DNA of 64,000 nt from Coffea arabica. Its lineage: Eukaryota > Streptophyta > Magnoliopsida > Gentianales > Rubiaceae. The stretch is taken from the NCBI RefSeq assembly GCF_036785885.1, contig NC_092315.1:19880026-19944025 (forward strand), written 5' to 3'. Shown one piece after another: positions 1 through 10,226 of this stretch (positions are counted from its first letter, which is position 1; the number at the start of each line of letters is the position of its first letter). The notes under the pieces were generated by a model. The model was not told the origin of the DNA and did no database searches. It saw nothing but the letters and a program-made list of their open reading frames with translations. Made by a program: the position numbers and the translations under genes.

Positions 1-1106
1 TTGAATCTCTGATTAACTCTCTAACTTCTTACGAACTGAAACTTAAATCTAAGATGCCGGATGAAGAAGACACAAAAGTAAGAAAGAGTATTACTCTGAA
101 AGCTTCACAAGACGAAGATGAAACAGCCTCACAGGATGAAAATGATTTGGAAGGTGATGACAGTGATATTGCACTCATCACAAGAGGTTTCAAAAGATTT
201 CTCAACAAGAGAAGATTCAGAAAAGGCGGATCCAGCTATTCCTTACCAAATCAGTCTAATGACTTCAGAAACAGAGGGAAACTGGAGTTCAACAAGAAGT
301 TGACTGATAAGTGTTTCGAATGTAGCCAACCAGGACACTATGCGAATGAGTGTCCAATGAAGAAAAAGAAGGAGAATAAGGTTGAACGAAAATCAAAGTT
401 CAACAATTTCCAGATTACCTGGAATGATTGCAACTCAGAAGGTGAAGTTGAAGAAGAAGAGGAATCTGCTCAAGTGGCTTTCATGGCCATTGGAGATGAA
501 GAGGTAACACAATGCAACTCTCAAATCGACAGTGATAGTGAATCTGATGATGATGTTAATTCTTTTCTAGAAAAAATGCATAACAGCCTGAAAGAATCCT
601 ATGTTAAAAACAAGGAACTAAAGCAAAAAATTAGCTTTCTTATACAAGATAATGCAAATCTTTTTCGACAAAACGAGTGTCTTGAGCATAAAAATGAGAA
701 CCTGAAAAGGACTGAAACTGATGTGATTGCTGAACTTTACAAAAAGAAAAATTTCTGTGACATACTCAGAAATGAGCAATGTAACTTAAGAAAAAGGATG
801 GATAATTTATGTCATTTGTTACATCATATAAAACAGAACCATCTTCAAAAGAATGACACTGAACCTTATGTTAATACTCATCAAATAAGACTGAATCAAA
901 ATGCCAATGAGTTTGCAATCCACAGGAGAAGGCAAGTCAGATTCATCAAACCTGTTCATTTGATTGATTCGATGTCAGTATGTAATTTTTGTTGTCAATT
1001 TGGTCACATGAATAGCAACTGTTATGTTAAGAAAAACATGAGGAATGGCATGAGATGCATGTGGATTGTTAGACATAAGACTAACTCTCAAGGACCCAAC
1101 ATGTAA
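1..1106 (+). CDS. gag: copia Gag, C-terminal part (truncated by window start)
   Basis: Position 1 falls inside the gag frame; the complete ORF is at 60871-62586. This part holds the C-terminal 368 or so residues. It has an acidic and basic linker, a CCHC zinc knuckle (CFECSQPGHYANEC, near 312-353), a charged helical stretch that may form a coiled coil (about 560-840), and a second knuckle-like motif (CNFCCQFGHMNSNC, near 981). Gag forms the particle and binds the element RNA. The frame is open to the TAA at 1104-1106. I found no difference from the copy at the right end. Confidence 0.9.
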   Translation, partial: ESLINSLTSYELKLKSKMPDEEDTKVRKSITLKASQDEDETASQDENDLEGDDSDIALITRGFKRFLNKRRFRKGGSSYSLPNQSNDFRNRGKLEFNKKLTDKCFECSQPGHYANECPMKKKKENKVERKSKFNNFQITWNDCNSEGEVEEEEESAQVAFMAIGDEEVTQCNSQIDSDSESDDDVNSFLEKMHNSLKESYVKNKELKQKISFLIQDNANLFRQNECLEHKNENLKRTETDVIAELYKKKNFCDILRNEQCNLRKRMDNLCHLLHHIKQNHLQKNDTEPYVNTHQIRLNQNANEFAIHRRRQVRFIKPVHLIDSMSVCNFCCQFGHMNSNCYVKKNMRNGMRCMWIVRHKTNSQGPNM

Positions 1107-1108
1107 AG

Positions 1109-4100
1109 GGTACCAAGTATTATCCTGTGGGTTTATGTGTGTAGGTGAATCAGGATAACATTGCTAAAGAATCAAAATGGTTCATTGATAGTGGATGTTC
1201 AAGACATATGACTGGTGATGCATCACAATTCGTTAAACTCAAGCGAAAAGCAAGTGGAAAGGTAACGTTTGGAGATGATAACAAAGCCAAAACTGTTGGT
1301 ATTGGTGATGTTGGTAAGAATGGTAAAACCTCTATCCACAATGTTCTTCTCGTTGATAATCTGAGCTACAATTTATTAAGTGTTAGCCAACTGTGTGATA
1401 GGAATCTGTTTGTATTGTTTAAAAAGCTTGAATGTCTCATATTTGACTCAAAGTTCAACATTATTTTCAAAGAAAAAAGGGTTAATGATGTCTATGTAGT
1501 TATTATTGAAAAAATTGATTTCTCCTATCTCAAATGTCTCAAAGTAGCAAATGAGGACCCATGGTTATGGCATAGAAGACTGTGTCACTTCAACATGGAT
1601 TTGCTGAAGGAAATCTCTAAAAAGGATCTTATTAGAGGTCTCCCGAAAATCAAATTCGAAAAAGACCGGATATGTGATGCTTGCCAATTTGGAAAATAAG
1701 TCAAGGTATCTTTTAAATCCAAGAAATGTGTGTCTACTTCAGAACTACTTGAACTTTTGCACCTTGACCTGTTTGGTCCTACACAAACTGCAAGCTTTGG
1801 TGGTAAGAGATATTATTTTGTGATTGTTGATGATTACTCTAGATATACTTGGGTGTTATTTCTTGCTCATAAAGATGATGCCTTTAAGAATTTTACTTCA
1901 TTGTTTGCTAAAGTGCAAAATCTGCTTGGCTTGAAAATTGTTAGGATTAGAAGTGATAATGGGTCAGAATTCAAGTTCTGTGATTTTCCAGAATTTTGTG
2001 ATCATAATGGCATTACTCATGAATTCTCTATTGCTAGAGCCCCCCAACAAAATGGAGTTGTAGAAAGAAAAAATAGAACTCTCCAAGAGACTGCCAGAAC
2101 CATGCTCAGTGAATGCAGTTTACCAAAATATTTTTGGGCTGAAACCATAAACACAGCCTGTTATACCATGAACAGAGTTCTCCTAAGACCAATTTTGAAC
2201 AAAACCTCCTATGAGCTTATGTTTGACAAGCCTGTTGTTGGTTACTTTAAAGTATTTGGTTGTAAATGTTTCATTTTGAATATCAAGGAACATCTTGGAA
2301 AGTTTGACAAAAAATCTGATGAGAGAATTTTCTTGGGATATTGTGAAAACAAAAGAAGTTTCAGAGTTTATAATCGTAGAACACTGATCATAGAGGAAAC
2401 GATACACATTATATTTGATGAATCTAATGGTGACATTTCTATGAGTTGTGGTGAAGATGATGATACAGGTGTTCAAGATGAACTAAAGAAGTTAGCAATC
2501 AATGATCATGACTCTGCTTCACCAGAAACTGATTTAAAGGATACTGATACTCAAGACAGTCCAGCTGGAGAAGTGAATGACAGAGATACTGCTACTCCTA
2601 ATGATCTACCAAGAACCTGAAAATTTGTTCATAACCATCCCAAGGAGCTTATAATTGGTGATCCATCTGAAAAGGTCAGAACTTGTTCTTCTAGACACCT
2701 AGTAGATAATCTTACTTTAGTATCACATATTGAACCTAAAAATGTTGTTGATGCATTGAATGATGAGCACTGGATTTTAACTATGGAAGAAGAGTTAATC
2801 CAATTTGAAAGAAACAAGGTTTGGACCCTGGTTGCTAGACCACAAGACCATCCTACCATTGGCACAAAGTAGGTTTTTAGAAACAAAATGAATGATAAAG
2901 GGGAGATTGTTAGAAATAAGGCCAGACTGGTGGCTAAGGGATACACTCAAGAAGAGGGGATAGACTTTGATGAGTCCTTTGCACCTGTAGCTAGGTTGGA
3001 GTCCATAAGAATGTTTCTAGCATTTACATGTTTCAAGAATTTTAAATTATTTCAGATGGATGTTAAGAGTGCTTTCTCAAATGGTTTTATAGATCAAGAA
3101 GTCTATGTTGACCAACCTCCTGGCTTTGAAAATGTATCTTATCCAGATCATGTTTTTAAACTCTCAAAAGCTTTATACGGATTAAAGCAAGCTCCTAGAG
3201 CATGGTATGAACGTCTGAGTGGATTTTTGATTGAAAATGGTTTCAAAAGGGGCATTGTAGATACTACACTCTTCACAAAACAAAGCTCACGAGATCTTTT
3301 AATTGTGCAAATATATGTGGATGATATCATATTTGGTGCTACTAATGAGAACTTGTGCAAGGATTTTTCTATCATCATGCAAAAAGAATTTGAAATGAGC
3401 ATGATCAGAAACTGAACTTCTTCCTTGGACTCCAAGTGGTTCAAACCCAAGATGGAACATTTATAAATCAAGCAAAATATACCAAAGAGCTGCTGAAAAG
3501 ATTTGGAATGAAGGATTCAAAGTCTGTTAGAACACCTATGTGCACCTCTACCAAACTTGACAAGGATGAGGAAGGTACGAAAGTTGAGGAAAAAAAGTAC
3601 AGAGGTATGATTGGAAATTTACTTTATTTAACTGTCAGTAGGCCTGACATCATGTTTGTTGTATGCTTATGTGCTCGATTTCAATCCTGTCCAAATGAAT
3701 CACACTTGAATGCAGTAAAAAGAATTTTTAGATATCTTAAAGAAACCTTAAACTTTGGCTTATGGTATCCAAAATGCCATGAACTTCCTTTATATGGATT
3801 CTCTGATGCTGATTTCGGTGGTTGTAAAATAGATAGAAAAAGTACTACTAGTATATGCAACTTTCTTGGAAATTGTTTGGTATCTTGGTTTAGTAAAAAA
3901 TAAAATGCTATCTCATTGTCCACTACTGAAGCTGAATATGTTGCTACTGGTGCTTGTTGTGCTCAATTGTTATGGATGAAAAACACATTGAATGATTTTG
4001 GTTTAGTGTATAAATGTGTACCTATGTACTGTGACAACACTAGTGCAATTAATCTGACAAAAAATCTCATTCAGTACTCTAGGACTAAGCACATTGATAT

Positions 4101-4260
4101 AAAGTATCATTTCATTCGCGATCTTGTCTCAAAGGGGGTAATCCGTGTCCAGTTTGTTTGTTCTAAAGAACAAATCGCTGATATCCTCACAAAAGCTCTT
4201 CCACTGGATCAATTTGTGTTCCTGAGAACAAAACTGGGCGTCTCAGAAAAAAGATTCTAA
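1109..4260 (+). pseudogene. pol: copia Pol (protease, integrase, reverse transcriptase, RNase H), disabled
   Basis: The domain order is typical of copia. The aspartic protease has WFIDSGCSRHMTGD near 1180. A GAG-pre-integrase zinc region lies near 1567-1690. Integrase shows D (LHLDLFG, 1759), D (SDNGSEF, 1951) and E (NGVVERKNR, 2050). Reverse transcriptase carries YVDDIIFG near 3314, and RNase H shows TTEAEYVA near 3919 and TKHIDIKYHF near 4087. The frame is broken by TAG at 1142, TAA at 1697, TGA at 2618, TAG at 2870 and TAA at 3901, and by one frameshift near 3403-3412. The catalytic residues I can see are present, but the polyprotein cannot be made in one piece. Pol is offset from gag by a frame change just after 1106. 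No other family fits. Confidence 0.92.
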
Positions 4261-4751
4261 GTTTTGTTTTTTGGTCAATTCTTATCGGACGTCCGATGAA
4301 TTGGAACGGACGTCCGACAATGTTCTTCGTCCAGTTTCAGAAAAATCCTGGTTCGGACGGATGTGTCGGACGCGTCAATACGTTCGGACGTCCGACACTC
4401 AAAAATTTGAGCACTATAAGGCAGTTACCTATTCTTCCTAGTTCATTATCTTCCATAGTCTCGGACGCAACCTTTCAGTTTACTCTCATATTTGAAATTC
4501 AAATTCCTCTCTCATCAAACCAAGTTCCAAGAAATTGACTCAACCAACTCCATTACACCCCTATTGCTCATTAACCACTCATAAAAATCACTTCTAACCC
4601 CCAACTACCCCATTGTTCCCAATTCACATCCGAAACCCTAACTTTTTATAATTCTCTCCCTGCGGCATTTAAGTACATTCTCATTCTTGCTCATACTGCA
4701 TTCTTCCTCTGTACAACACGTTCTGCATCAAAAACACATCCACATTGCATC
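4261..4751 (+). other. spacer between pol and third ORF, with CGGACGTCCG palindromes
   Basis: This non-coding 490-bp spacer holds exact 10-bp palindromes CGGACGTCCG at 4286, 4307 and 4385 and half sites CGGACG at 4354 and 4367. They match the sites in the LTR U3. The first two full sites are 21 bp apart. The rest, from about 4500, is an AT- and C-rich leader running to the ATG at 4752. Confidence 0.75.
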
Positions 4752-6578
4752 ATGGTTAGAATCAGAGGTGGATCTACTAGTGCCGGACGGTCCTTTAGGC
4801 TTAGAGATGAGGACATTGAGATTGAGGAACCACCTCCTGTGGCGCCTAAGAAGAAGATTGTGACCCGTGGTGGTAAAGCGAAGCAAACTGCCTAAAGAAA
4901 ATTGGTTACTCCAACTGCTGAATCATCTGATGAGCAGTTGGAAGGGCAGAACTCTGAAGGGAACATTGTTGGTGAAAATAAGGAACCAGAGCAGGCTACC
5001 CAGGGTGATGAAACTGTCACAAGGTCATCTGGTAAAAGAAAGAGAACTGAAAAGAGGAAGAGCACTCCCCAATCCAAGAAAAAGCAATCTGCTGATCCCT
5101 CTGTTGATCAGCAGAATGAACGAAACATTGCTGAGAATCAGTAAACACCTGAACCCTCCACCAGGAAATCTCCAAGGACAAGGTCTGAGGCTCAGAATGT
5201 TGGGGCATCTACCACACAAACTTCGAAAGGGAAACGTTCTGGGAAAGATCCAGTAACACAGCCCATAACAGAACCCATTCCTCTCCCAAAATTCATTGAT
5301 GATGAAGCCAAAGACAGATTTGAGTTAGTCTCTCAAAAAGGGTTCATCACCCAAAGGCTCATCCTTCCCTACGAATTTCGTAAGCTTGATCTTGAACCTG
5401 TCATTAAACTATTTGAATTCCAGAAATGGACTCATCTTCTGACCATTCCTAATGTCTTTTACCCTGACATGCTTCATCAATTCTTTGCTAATCTTAGAAA
5501 GGGTAAATCACACACTGAACTCATCTCTAGGATCAACTCTATAGACATTACGTTAACTCCTGACATTGTGAATTTCATTCTGAAAACTAGCATTGAATCT
5601 GGTTTCAAAGGAAAAATTACAAATTTCTTTTCATATGAGGAATTTCTTTCTGCCTACCATCATTTTTACATTGCCAAACTCATGACCTATTTTCAAACTC
5701 ACTTCAATACTCTTACTGAGGCAAGATTAGATGATCTCAGTTCTCAAAATCTGATCATCTTCACCATCATTTCGAATCTGTTGGTGCCAACTGATGGCCA
5801 CAGAACAGATGCAAATAAAATGGAACTTTATCTTTTCTATTGCTTTGTTGAAAAAATTCGCATTGACTTTGGTTTTATAATGTGCAAGTTTCTGCTCAAA
5901 ATTAGCACTGACAGTCGTAGGAAACTCTCTTATGACAGATTTCTGACTCCTATCTTTGCACATTTTGAAATACCTTTTTCTGAAAAATCTCCCAAAGACA
6001 GTGCTTCATCAGTTTTCTCAAAAGCTTATTTTGAAAGAAAGAATTTAAGATTTTTTGATGGCCATTGGTGCTATAAGGAGACTGTGGCTGAATCCAGAAG
6101 AAAAAACCTTCATGAAACCCTTGTCACTCCTAGGACTCCTCGTGATCAGTCAGACTATGTCTCTCCCTTCACCATTCATCCTAGAAAGTCTACCAGCAAG
6201 TCCTTCGCATCCAATTCTGAAGTCATCTCTCTGCTTGAAGATCTCAAACAGCATGTCATGCTTATTGAAGATGGTCTCATGATGACCATGACCCCTGCCC
6301 AACAATCCTCCTTCATTGAAAAAAGAAATCTTGTTGTCCCTCCAATACCTGAAAATAATGCAAATGTTCATGGAAAAGAGCCAAGACCTGAGCCCACAGG
6401 GCCAACTACTGGTACTGAGACCACACCAGCTTCCAGTTCTCAGCCCAAGGATAAAGGCAAGGCTCCAGCAACTGAGAAAGCATATGAAAATGATGATGAA
6501 GAAACTGAGGAAGAAGAGAACCCTGAACAGTTTCGTCTGGCCAGGAGGAGGCCTGGATCATCTAAAATCACCATCTAG
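4752..6578 (+). pseudogene. third ORF downstream of pol, envelope-like / putative plant transposon protein family
   Basis: One frame runs from ATG 4752 to TAG 6578 (about 608 codons), interrupted by TAA at 4893 and 5142. The N-terminal third is rich in K, R, E, S and P and looks disordered, with basic stretches. The middle (about 5290-6080) is a compact domain with the pattern F-x-YPDMLHQFFANL followed by SRINSIDITLTPDIVNFIL. That pattern is typical of plant retrotransposon ORFs annotated as envelope-like or as putative plant transposon protein. The C-terminal part is again acidic and disordered. I see no signal peptide and no convincing transmembrane helix, so an envelope role is a label, not a demonstrated function. 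Its place between RNase H and the polypurine tract matches extra ORFs of Sireviruses. Confidence 0.7.
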
Positions 6579-6963
6579 GCACTACTAGGTCACTGCACCT
6601 TAATCTAGGACTATAGTTCATCTTTTGCATTGCAAAACTTTTGGCTAAGTGATGTACACCTGGTCTATACAATTGGATATTTTTTACTATTTATGGATGT
6701 TAAAACTAAGTGTTTGTCATGAATATTTGTTATGAATGATTGTTTGTTATGGAATGTGTTCGTTATGTATATCTCTGTTGATTTCAAAATTGTGCTGAAC
6801 AAGAATGGATTTTGCTGATACTATCTGATATTGCGTGTTATTGATAATGTTTCTGATGGATCATACTGATGTTATCTGATACTGCTGGTATAAAAAATGA
6901 TACTCACTTTTGTGATGACAAAAATGGAGAGAATTGGATTAGCATTGATGGTATCGAGTAACT
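6579..6963. other. non-coding 3' spacer of the copia element
   Basis: A T-rich stretch between the third ORF and the polypurine series. It contains loosely repeated phrases around ctgat and atgtt, and no ORF or domain that I recognise. Confidence 0.6.
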
Positions 6964-6967
6964 AGTT

Positions 6968-7105
6968 AGGGGGAGTCAGTTTCAGGGGGAATTGCGTTGC
7001 GTTTCTTCCTGAATACTCATGCACTTCGTTAGGGGGAGTTGTTATATCCCAGCTCGTATATTTTTACTCGATCCAAATATTTTGTCATCATCAAAAAGGG
7101 GGAGA
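6968..7105 (+). promoter_or_regulatory. series of polypurine tracts before the 3' LTR
   Basis: Four G5-containing purine runs occur at 6968-6975 (AGGGGGAG), 6984-6990, 7031-7038 (AGGGGGAG) and 7093-7105. The last lies immediately before the LTR and should be the plus-strand primer. Repeated polypurine tracts upstream of the 3' LTR are a known Sirevirus trait. Confidence 0.8.
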
Positions 7106-7263
7106 TTATTTATCTCAATTCACATCTTTTGATGATTACAAAACAAATGGATGTTACTAATATTCTTTGTAGAGATCCTTTTCAGAAATAACACTAAACA
7201 GGTCTGTGGACTTAAAGCAAATAAAAGAAGATAAAAAAGGATGAAAAGTGCTGAGGAAGTTGT

Positions 7264-7614
7264 CGGACGCACAAAATGAGAGTATCGGACGTCCGACATT
7301 CTTTGAGTATCTTCGGACGTGTAAAGAATTCAGACTCGGACGTCCGAAGCAGACAAGCCAGGGCTTCTACAATTACTGATCACGATCGGACGCTCAACGC
7401 CTGAGTATCGGACGTCCGACAAGCGTTGCTGCACTTCGGACGCAACACTCTGGACACATCGGCCGTCCGAAGAAATTGAAGAGGAAAATTCCAAGTATGC
7501 ATCTTACCCTCGGACGCATGATGATCAGGGATCGGACGTCCTAAGAGATTCAAGAAAACTTCCAGAACTCATTGATCTCGTTCGAACGCATAAAAACTGA
7601 ACATCGGACGTCCG
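7264..7614 (+). promoter_or_regulatory. phased array of CGGACG half sites and CGGACGTCCG palindromes in U3
   Basis: Six modules each pair a half site with a palindrome. The half sites start at 7264, 7314, 7387, 7437, 7511 and 7583 (the last is CGAACG). The palindromes start at 7286, 7337, 7409, 7460, 7533 and 7605. Four palindromes are exact; 7460 (CGGCCGTCCG) and 7533 (CGGACGTCCT) each have one change. Half-to-full distance is always 22 or 23 bp, and modules repeat every 50 or 72-74 bp. The array ends about 80 bp upstream of the TATA box, so it looks like an enhancer. Confidence 0.85.
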
Positions 7615-7691
7615 ATAGTACCAACGGCTAGTTGACTCTTCAGTTGCCTTCTACCCGTTGACAGCATTGATTGAAGAATTTTCTGGTCTCC

Positions 7692-7699
7692 TATAAAAA
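7692..7699 (+). promoter_or_regulatory. TATA box of the copia LTR
   Basis: TATAAAAA lies in the middle of the LTR, downstream of the palindrome array. The same sequence is at 60268-60275 in the 5' LTR, which would drive element transcription. Confidence 0.7.
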
Positions 7700-8239
7700 G
7701 AACAAAGTCAACCATCTCAGGACAACTTTGCACATCAAGTCTACATCAGATTGTGAGTGATTCAAGTGTTAGAATACTCCAAAGGAACATTTGTATTCTT
7801 AGCTTGTGCAATTCTCTTGTAGTTTTTCAAGTGTGACACAGCTTCTTCAATAGTGTAGCATTGAGAGGGTTTTTCGTTTGTTTGTAAAACTTTCTTGCTT
7901 GACCAAGTGTAGGTTGGGGCAAGAAGGAAGTGATCCTTCCCTTGTACACAGAATATTGGTTGCAAGATTGTTCAACTTGAAGTAACCTGGTATATAAAAA
8001 TGCTGTTCAAACTCCAGTAGAGCTTGAAGCCTGGTTTGTTTCACTATTTTCGTTTACAGCTTTTCTATATAAACTGTTCTCCTCTTCATCTTACGAATAC
8101 CTGTGCTTTCGTGTAATCTGATCCATTGGGTGGTCTTTGAGAAAAGAAAAGTAGGCCGTGAAGAAAAGTGACCTATATCTTAGTTGTTTTTTTGTAAACC
8201 TAATTCACCCCCGCTCTTAGATTGTCTTCGATCCTTACA

Positions 8240-8244
8240 CTATG
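8240..8244. other. target-site duplication of the copia element, right copy
   Basis: CTATG directly follows the 3' LTR, and CTATG directly precedes the 5' LTR at 59679-59683. Five bases is the normal duplication for copia elements. Confidence 0.9.
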
Positions 8245-9007
8245 TGCTATAGTAAAGAAAAAGCTTAAAACTTGGGAAGATTGTTTACCACATATTGAAT
8301 TTGTATACAATCAAATTGTTCATAGCACTATGCAGTTTTCACCATTTGAGATTGTGTACGGTTTTAATCCATTAACACCATGTGATTTATCTCCATTGCC
8401 TTTCTTTGAAAGACTTAATTTTTTAGATGGTAAGAAAAATGCAGAGCTTGTGCGTCAACTGCATGAAAATGTGACGACTAATATTGAAAAGTGGACTGCA
8501 CAATATGTGAAAAATGCTAACAAAGGGCGCAAAAAAATGGTATTCAAACATGGAGATTGGGTGTGGATCCATATACGCAAGGAGCGATTCCTAATATAGA
8601 GGCGTAACAAATTACTTCCATGAGGGGATGGTCCTTTTCAAGTGGTCGAAAGAATCAATGAGAATGCCTACAAGCTTGACCTTCCAGGTGAGTATGGTGT
8701 TCATACTACTATTAATGTTACTAGTTTAAGTCCTTTCCTTGCAGATGATGAGCTTGATTTGGGAAAAAATCACCTTCAAGAGAAGGGGAGTGATGAGATG
8801 GTGATCACGGCTGGACATGGTAAGAGTAATACACATGTGCAAGTTCCAATCGGACCAATAACAAGATCATGAGCTAAGAAGCTAAGGGAGTCTCTACAAG
8901 TCTTGGTTCGTGCGGTGAAAGATCAAGCAGGTCAACCTATGATGATTGAAGAACTTGAACATCAAGACAAGACCATTTATACCCTACTTCAAGTTTCAGA
9001 AGGGTAA
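8240..9007 (+). pseudogene. pol: gypsy-1 Pol, integrase C-terminal part running into the 3' LTR
   Basis: The reading continues in frame from the integrase cut at 59683; joining across the CTATG gives the usual phrase around STLLCAIVKK. Visible motifs are the integrase tail ([30 protein letters not shown]), [13 protein letters not shown], and the terminal VERINENAYKLDLPGEY. TAG at 8597, a TGA near 8621 and TGA at 8870 interrupt it. The frame carries on past the LTR start at 8791 and ends at TAA 9005, so the last 70 or so codons (including GPITRS) are LTR-encoded. A pol end inside the LTR is known from CRM-type chromoviruses. Confidence 0.88.
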
Positions 9008-9612
9008 GAGAATGACTTTGAGGTTGGTCTCAATGTTCGAGTTCAAGATGAGTAGTTCGAGTACAAGCTTGATCCGTGGATTAGTCTTCATTGTTTAGTT
9101 ATTATTTCCAACATTTCATTAATGGTTCAAGTTGTTTATTAGTAGAGAATAACGGCCAGCTTTGTTAAGTGTCTTGGCTAAGGTAATGTATCCCAGTTTG
9201 GGTAGGAATTTCGCTTGTTTTAGTCATTTCCTCATTGGAGTAGGAATTAGGGTTCGACAAAGGCTATAAATAAACCGTCTCATGCACTTTGTGTCATAAT
9301 TCAAAATTTTCCAACAATAAAACGCGAGAATTTGTTCTCTTGACTTCCTTGAGAGCTTGCTTGAATACTTGAGAAATTGTCTTGACAGTATTCAATCGTC
9401 TTATCAACTAAGAAACACCCTTGTTTGTAGCGTCGTTCTACCTAACATTTTGGTTCACTATTCCATTGAGTTGTGGGTTGCGATCATATCAATGTTCATA
9501 ACTCCATGGGTTAGAAGGGTCAAAGCTTTCCATCACTTCAACTTCGATACGTGAATATAGATCTGGGGCTTTATGGGATTCAAGTTCTGACCATCTTGGT
9601 GGGTTTGTATTA
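8791..9612 (+). repeat. gypsy-1 3' LTR
   Basis: 822 bp, the same length as the 5' LTR at 49636-50457. It begins TGATGAGATGGTGATCA directly after the polypurine tract AGAGAAGGGGAG (8779-8790) and ends near GTATTA at 9612, where the other LTR has TTATCA. GAAAG follows, matching the five bases before 49636. The first 300 bp differ from the 5' LTR by roughly 9% by eye, so this element is older than the copia inside it. Confidence 0.9.
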
Positions 9613-9940
9613 GAAAGGGTATCTCATTGCAAATAAAATTTTCCCGCCCTTTGATTACCCTTACTAACACTCCTATTCAATTTGCATTTTATTAAATAGG
9701 AAATATAATCAAAATGCTTTTCTCATATTTTGATTCATCAATTTCATATAGATAGATGTCGATCACATAAAGACTTAATACATGTGAGAAAGGGTACCTC
9801 GTTGTGGATAAACTTTCCTCGGCCTATGATTATCTTTATTAGTGTTCTTATTCAATTTGCATCTAAGTTTATTAAATAGGGAATAAAATCAACAAGCTCC
9901 TCTCATATTTTGATCCATCAATTTCATCAAAAGGCCATTT
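9613..9940. repeat. two 175-bp tandem repeat units, the gypsy-1 target
   Basis: A unit starting GAAAGGGTATCTC at 9613 is repeated from 9788 (GAAAGGGTACCTC), a period of 175 bp. The end of a preceding unit (cgatcata...acatgtga) is found at 49605-49630, on the far side of gypsy-1. The element therefore inserted at a unit boundary of a short tandem array. Confidence 0.8.
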
Positions 9941-10226
9941 ATTGTATTCTCTAACAAAAAAATTTTATCGACTCATTTGTATCCTAATTCATTTTTATCT
10001 TTATTAAATTTCATACGTACATTTTAATGGTGAATAATTGCAACCCATAAATACCTTCTAAACCATATATCATGGAAAAGACTTTATTTATATAATTATT
10101 TGTTTTAGTGTTACATTCTCTCCCCTCGTACCACTTAACCTATCCCTCCCCCATTAATGGAGTATTTATTTGTTTCCTTATTAATAGCTAATTTTTAGCA
10201 TACAAGTATTTATTTTACTTTTGGTA
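9941..10226. other. AT-rich intergenic DNA
   Basis: I see no ORF, repeat end or known motif here. Confidence 0.5.

Larger units (their letters stand above)
1..8239 (+). mobile_element. Sirevirus-like Ty1/copia retrotransposon, 3' part
   Basis: This is the 3' part of a Ty1/copia element in the order gag end, protease, integrase, reverse transcriptase, RNase H, a third ORF, polypurine tracts and 3' LTR. The extra ORF after pol, the repeated AGGGGGAG tracts and the palindrome-rich LTR match the Sirevirus group as I know it. The 5' part lies at 59684-64000, and bases 1-2520 repeat 61481-64000. The right edge at 8239 is followed by CTATG, the same five bases that precede 59684, so both parts belong to one insertion. 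That insertion sits inside the integrase region of the gypsy element that resumes at 8240. Assignment to copia is certain; the Sirevirus assignment is likely. Confidence 0.93.
7107..8239 (+). repeat. copia 3' LTR
   Basis: 1133 bp, aligned end to end with the 5' LTR at 59684-60814. It begins TATTTATCTC, where the 5' copy has TGTTTATCTC, and ends CCTTACA. By hand I count about 27 substitutions and 2 one-base indels, near 2.4% divergence. U3 holds the palindrome array and a TATAAAAA box at 7692. CTATG follows directly at 8240. Confidence 0.95.
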
